Shown here: positions 35,285-36,035 of the stretch, piece by piece | Layout of the letters: each line of letters opens with the position of its first letter | Position numbering within the stretch: the stretch's first letter is position 1 | DNA from: Plesiocystis pacifica SIR-1 | GTDB lineage: Bacteria > Myxococcota_A > Polyangia > Nannocystales > Nannocystaceae | Length of the DNA: 36,035 bases | Reading direction: 5' to 3' | Assembly (NCBI RefSeq): GCF_000170895.1 | Contig: NZ_ABCS01000096.1 | Coordinates: 1-36,035 of the forward strand | Position numbers and translations under genes: made by a program | Notes under the pieces: model-generated | What the model was told of the DNA's origin: nothing | The model's database searches: none | What the model saw: only the letters and a program-made list of their open reading frames with translations

Positions 35285-35833
35285 ATGACGCGCAACACCC
35301 CCATCGCCCTCGCGGCTCTGACCACGATGATGTTCCTACTCGCACCCGCCCCAGCTGCCGGTTCGCTGCCAGACTTGTGCGACGACGTCTACCTCGACGA
35401 TGTCGGCGCGCCCGCGACGGACTCCAAGGGCGTCGCGCTGAGCCGCTTCTGCACCTGGACCGGCCCCGACGCTCCGCTGTGGGCCGACCATGTTTGCTGC
35501 GCCATCGACGGAGCCTCCGCGGACTGCACGCCCACCGACGCGAACGGCCGCTGCACCGCCGGGATGAAGATGTGGTGCGACTACGGCGAAGACATCGGCG
35601 GGAAGGTGACCTGCTACCAGCCCTTCCCAGACGCCTGCGACGAGGGCTTTTGCGACACGTTGGCGGTCCCTCCTGGAACTCAGGCCGAGGAAATGGTGCC
35701 GCTGTGCTGCTACGCGGACACGGATGACTGCTACCAACTAGAGATCGGAGCGCCTTGCGGAGGTGACTTCCTCCACTGCGACTCGCCCTACACCACGGAG
35801 CAAGGCACGGTGGGCTGCGCCGACTTCGACTAG
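35285..35833 (+). CDS. Secreted Cys-rich protein with duplicated module; frame continues past TAG
   Basis: 182 residues. The signal peptide MTRNTPIALAALTTMMFLLA ends near APAPAAG. The mature chain has 16 cysteines. Two copies of one module are visible: CC-x8-DC-x8-C-x7-WC-D-x10-C starting at HVCCAIDG, and CC-x6-C-x8-C-x6-HC-D-x11-C starting at PLCCYADT. The family is unknown. The TAG at 35831 is followed in the same frame by 21 more codons with coding-like GC3 and another Cys (QDIGKCPAGTRILAFKAIDG) before a TGA at 35897. So the annotated end may be a nonsense mutation, a sequencing error or a read-through site. There is no ribosome site; a TAGAAT box lies 7 bases before the ATG. It is divergent from the XRE regulator. 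Confidence 0.75.
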   Translation: MTRNTPIALAALTTMMFLLAPAPAAGSLPDLCDDVYLDDVGAPATDSKGVALSRFCTWTGPDAPLWADHVCCAIDGASADCTPTDANGRCTAGMKMWCDYGEDIGGKVTCYQPFPDACDEGFCDTLAVPPGTQAEEMVPLCCYADTDDCYQLEIGAPCGGDFLHCDSPYTTEQGTVGCADFD

Positions 35834-35895
35834 CAGGACATCGGAAAGTGCCCCGCAGGCACGAGGATCCTCGCCTTCAAGGCCATCGACGGTCA

Positions 35896-36035
35896 GTGAC
35901 TCACGCAAGCTTGCTGATTTCCGGCCCCAGCTGGGGCCGCGGGAGGGGGAGGTACCCCGCGACGGTCGGCAACTACCCCAGCTACTTCACGGCCATCGCG
36001 GTCACCGACGGCACCACGGTCAACTTCACCGTGCC
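35896..36035 (+). CDS. Possible start of a further coding region, cut by window end
   Basis: From a GTG at 35896, overlapping the TGA at 35897 as GTGA, the frame stays open to the window edge. The last ~25 codons look strongly coding (VGNYPSYFTAIAVTDGTTVN, then FTV), with G/C third positions. The ending resembles beta-strand repeats of exported proteins such as IgGFc-binding-type domains (A.vat.DgTtVn.t), but the piece is too short to assign. The first ~20 residues are less convincing, so the true start may lie downstream, or this may be a frameshifted continuation of the Cys-rich gene. Confidence 0.35.
   Translation, partial: MTHASLLISGPSWGRGRGRYPATVGNYPSYFTAIAVTDGTTVNFTV
35922..35939. repeat. 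18-bp perfect palindrome
   Basis: CGGCCCCAGCTGGGGCCG is its own complement: 9-bp arms, or a 7-bp stem with an AGCT loop. It lies 23 bases after the second stop of the Cys-rich frame and inside the possible start of the next frame. No T-run follows on either strand, so an operator or a weak terminator are both possible. Confidence 0.6.

Overview
The window is GC-rich DNA, with G or C at nearly every third codon position. It is packed with lipoproteins that carry acidic Glu/Asp/Ser/Thr linkers right after the lipid cysteine. It also holds a Glu-Thr stretch followed by Myxococcus-type Cys-rich repeats (CGDG...W.G.E.CD), a eukaryote-like Ser/Thr kinase, a steroid 5-alpha-reductase-like enzyme and many proteins with no obvious family. 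Together these suggest a myxobacterium, most likely of the Nannocystis/Plesiocystis/Enhygromyxa side. That placement is inference; no rRNA or other marker is present. I see no transposase, integrase, phage gene, CRISPR array, tRNA or rRNA, so this looks like ordinary chromosome.

Layout. Bases 1-3.8 kb hold a 5'-truncated TonB-dependent receptor (+) meeting an AraC-type regulator (-) tail to tail with a 13-bp overlap, then a small lipoprotein. Bases 4.0-5.3 kb hold a winged-helix-like protein (-) divergent from a small acidic protein (+) with a structured leader. The small protein shares a strong hairpin terminator with convergent ATP-type PEP carboxykinase (pckA, to 7.1 kb). Bases 7.4-9.4 kb hold two unrecognised proteins in tandem (+), the second rich in Glu/His motifs, facing a tiny secreted Cys-rich protein (-). 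Bases 9.5-16.0 kb are a minus-strand run: a large beta-lactamase-fold serine hydrolase lipoprotein, a Cys-repeat/beta-propeller lipoprotein, and a TPR lipoprotein behind a possible WGR-like protein. A Tat-signal-like exported protein diverges at 16.1 kb.

Bases 17.3-21.3 kb carry gyrA and hemL overlapping by 4 bp (-). Bases 21.6-23.0 kb carry a lipoprotein and a host-attachment-family protein (+). Bases 30.5-23.0 kb are a likely four-gene minus-strand operon: putative-Ig lipoprotein, methyltransferase with a long charged tail, ApbE flavin transferase, and a Ser/Thr kinase with an extracytoplasmic Cache-like sensor. Then come a GT-C-like membrane glycosyltransferase and a YciO-type protein (+), a steroid-5-alpha-reductase-like membrane enzyme, a lipoprotein and an XRE regulator (-). 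The last gene encodes a secreted Cys-rich protein (+) with an internally duplicated module, whose frame seems to run on past an in-frame TAG. The window ends in what looks like the beginning of another coding region.

No stretch above about 300 bases is without a gene; gaps are 30-265 bases. The most noteworthy items are the Cache-sensor kinase operon, the duplicated Cys module with its apparent nonsense codon, the 7.4-9.4 kb gene trio, the 5-alpha-reductase-like gene, and two small proteins or modules of unknown function. No complete new defence or biosynthetic system could be demonstrated.
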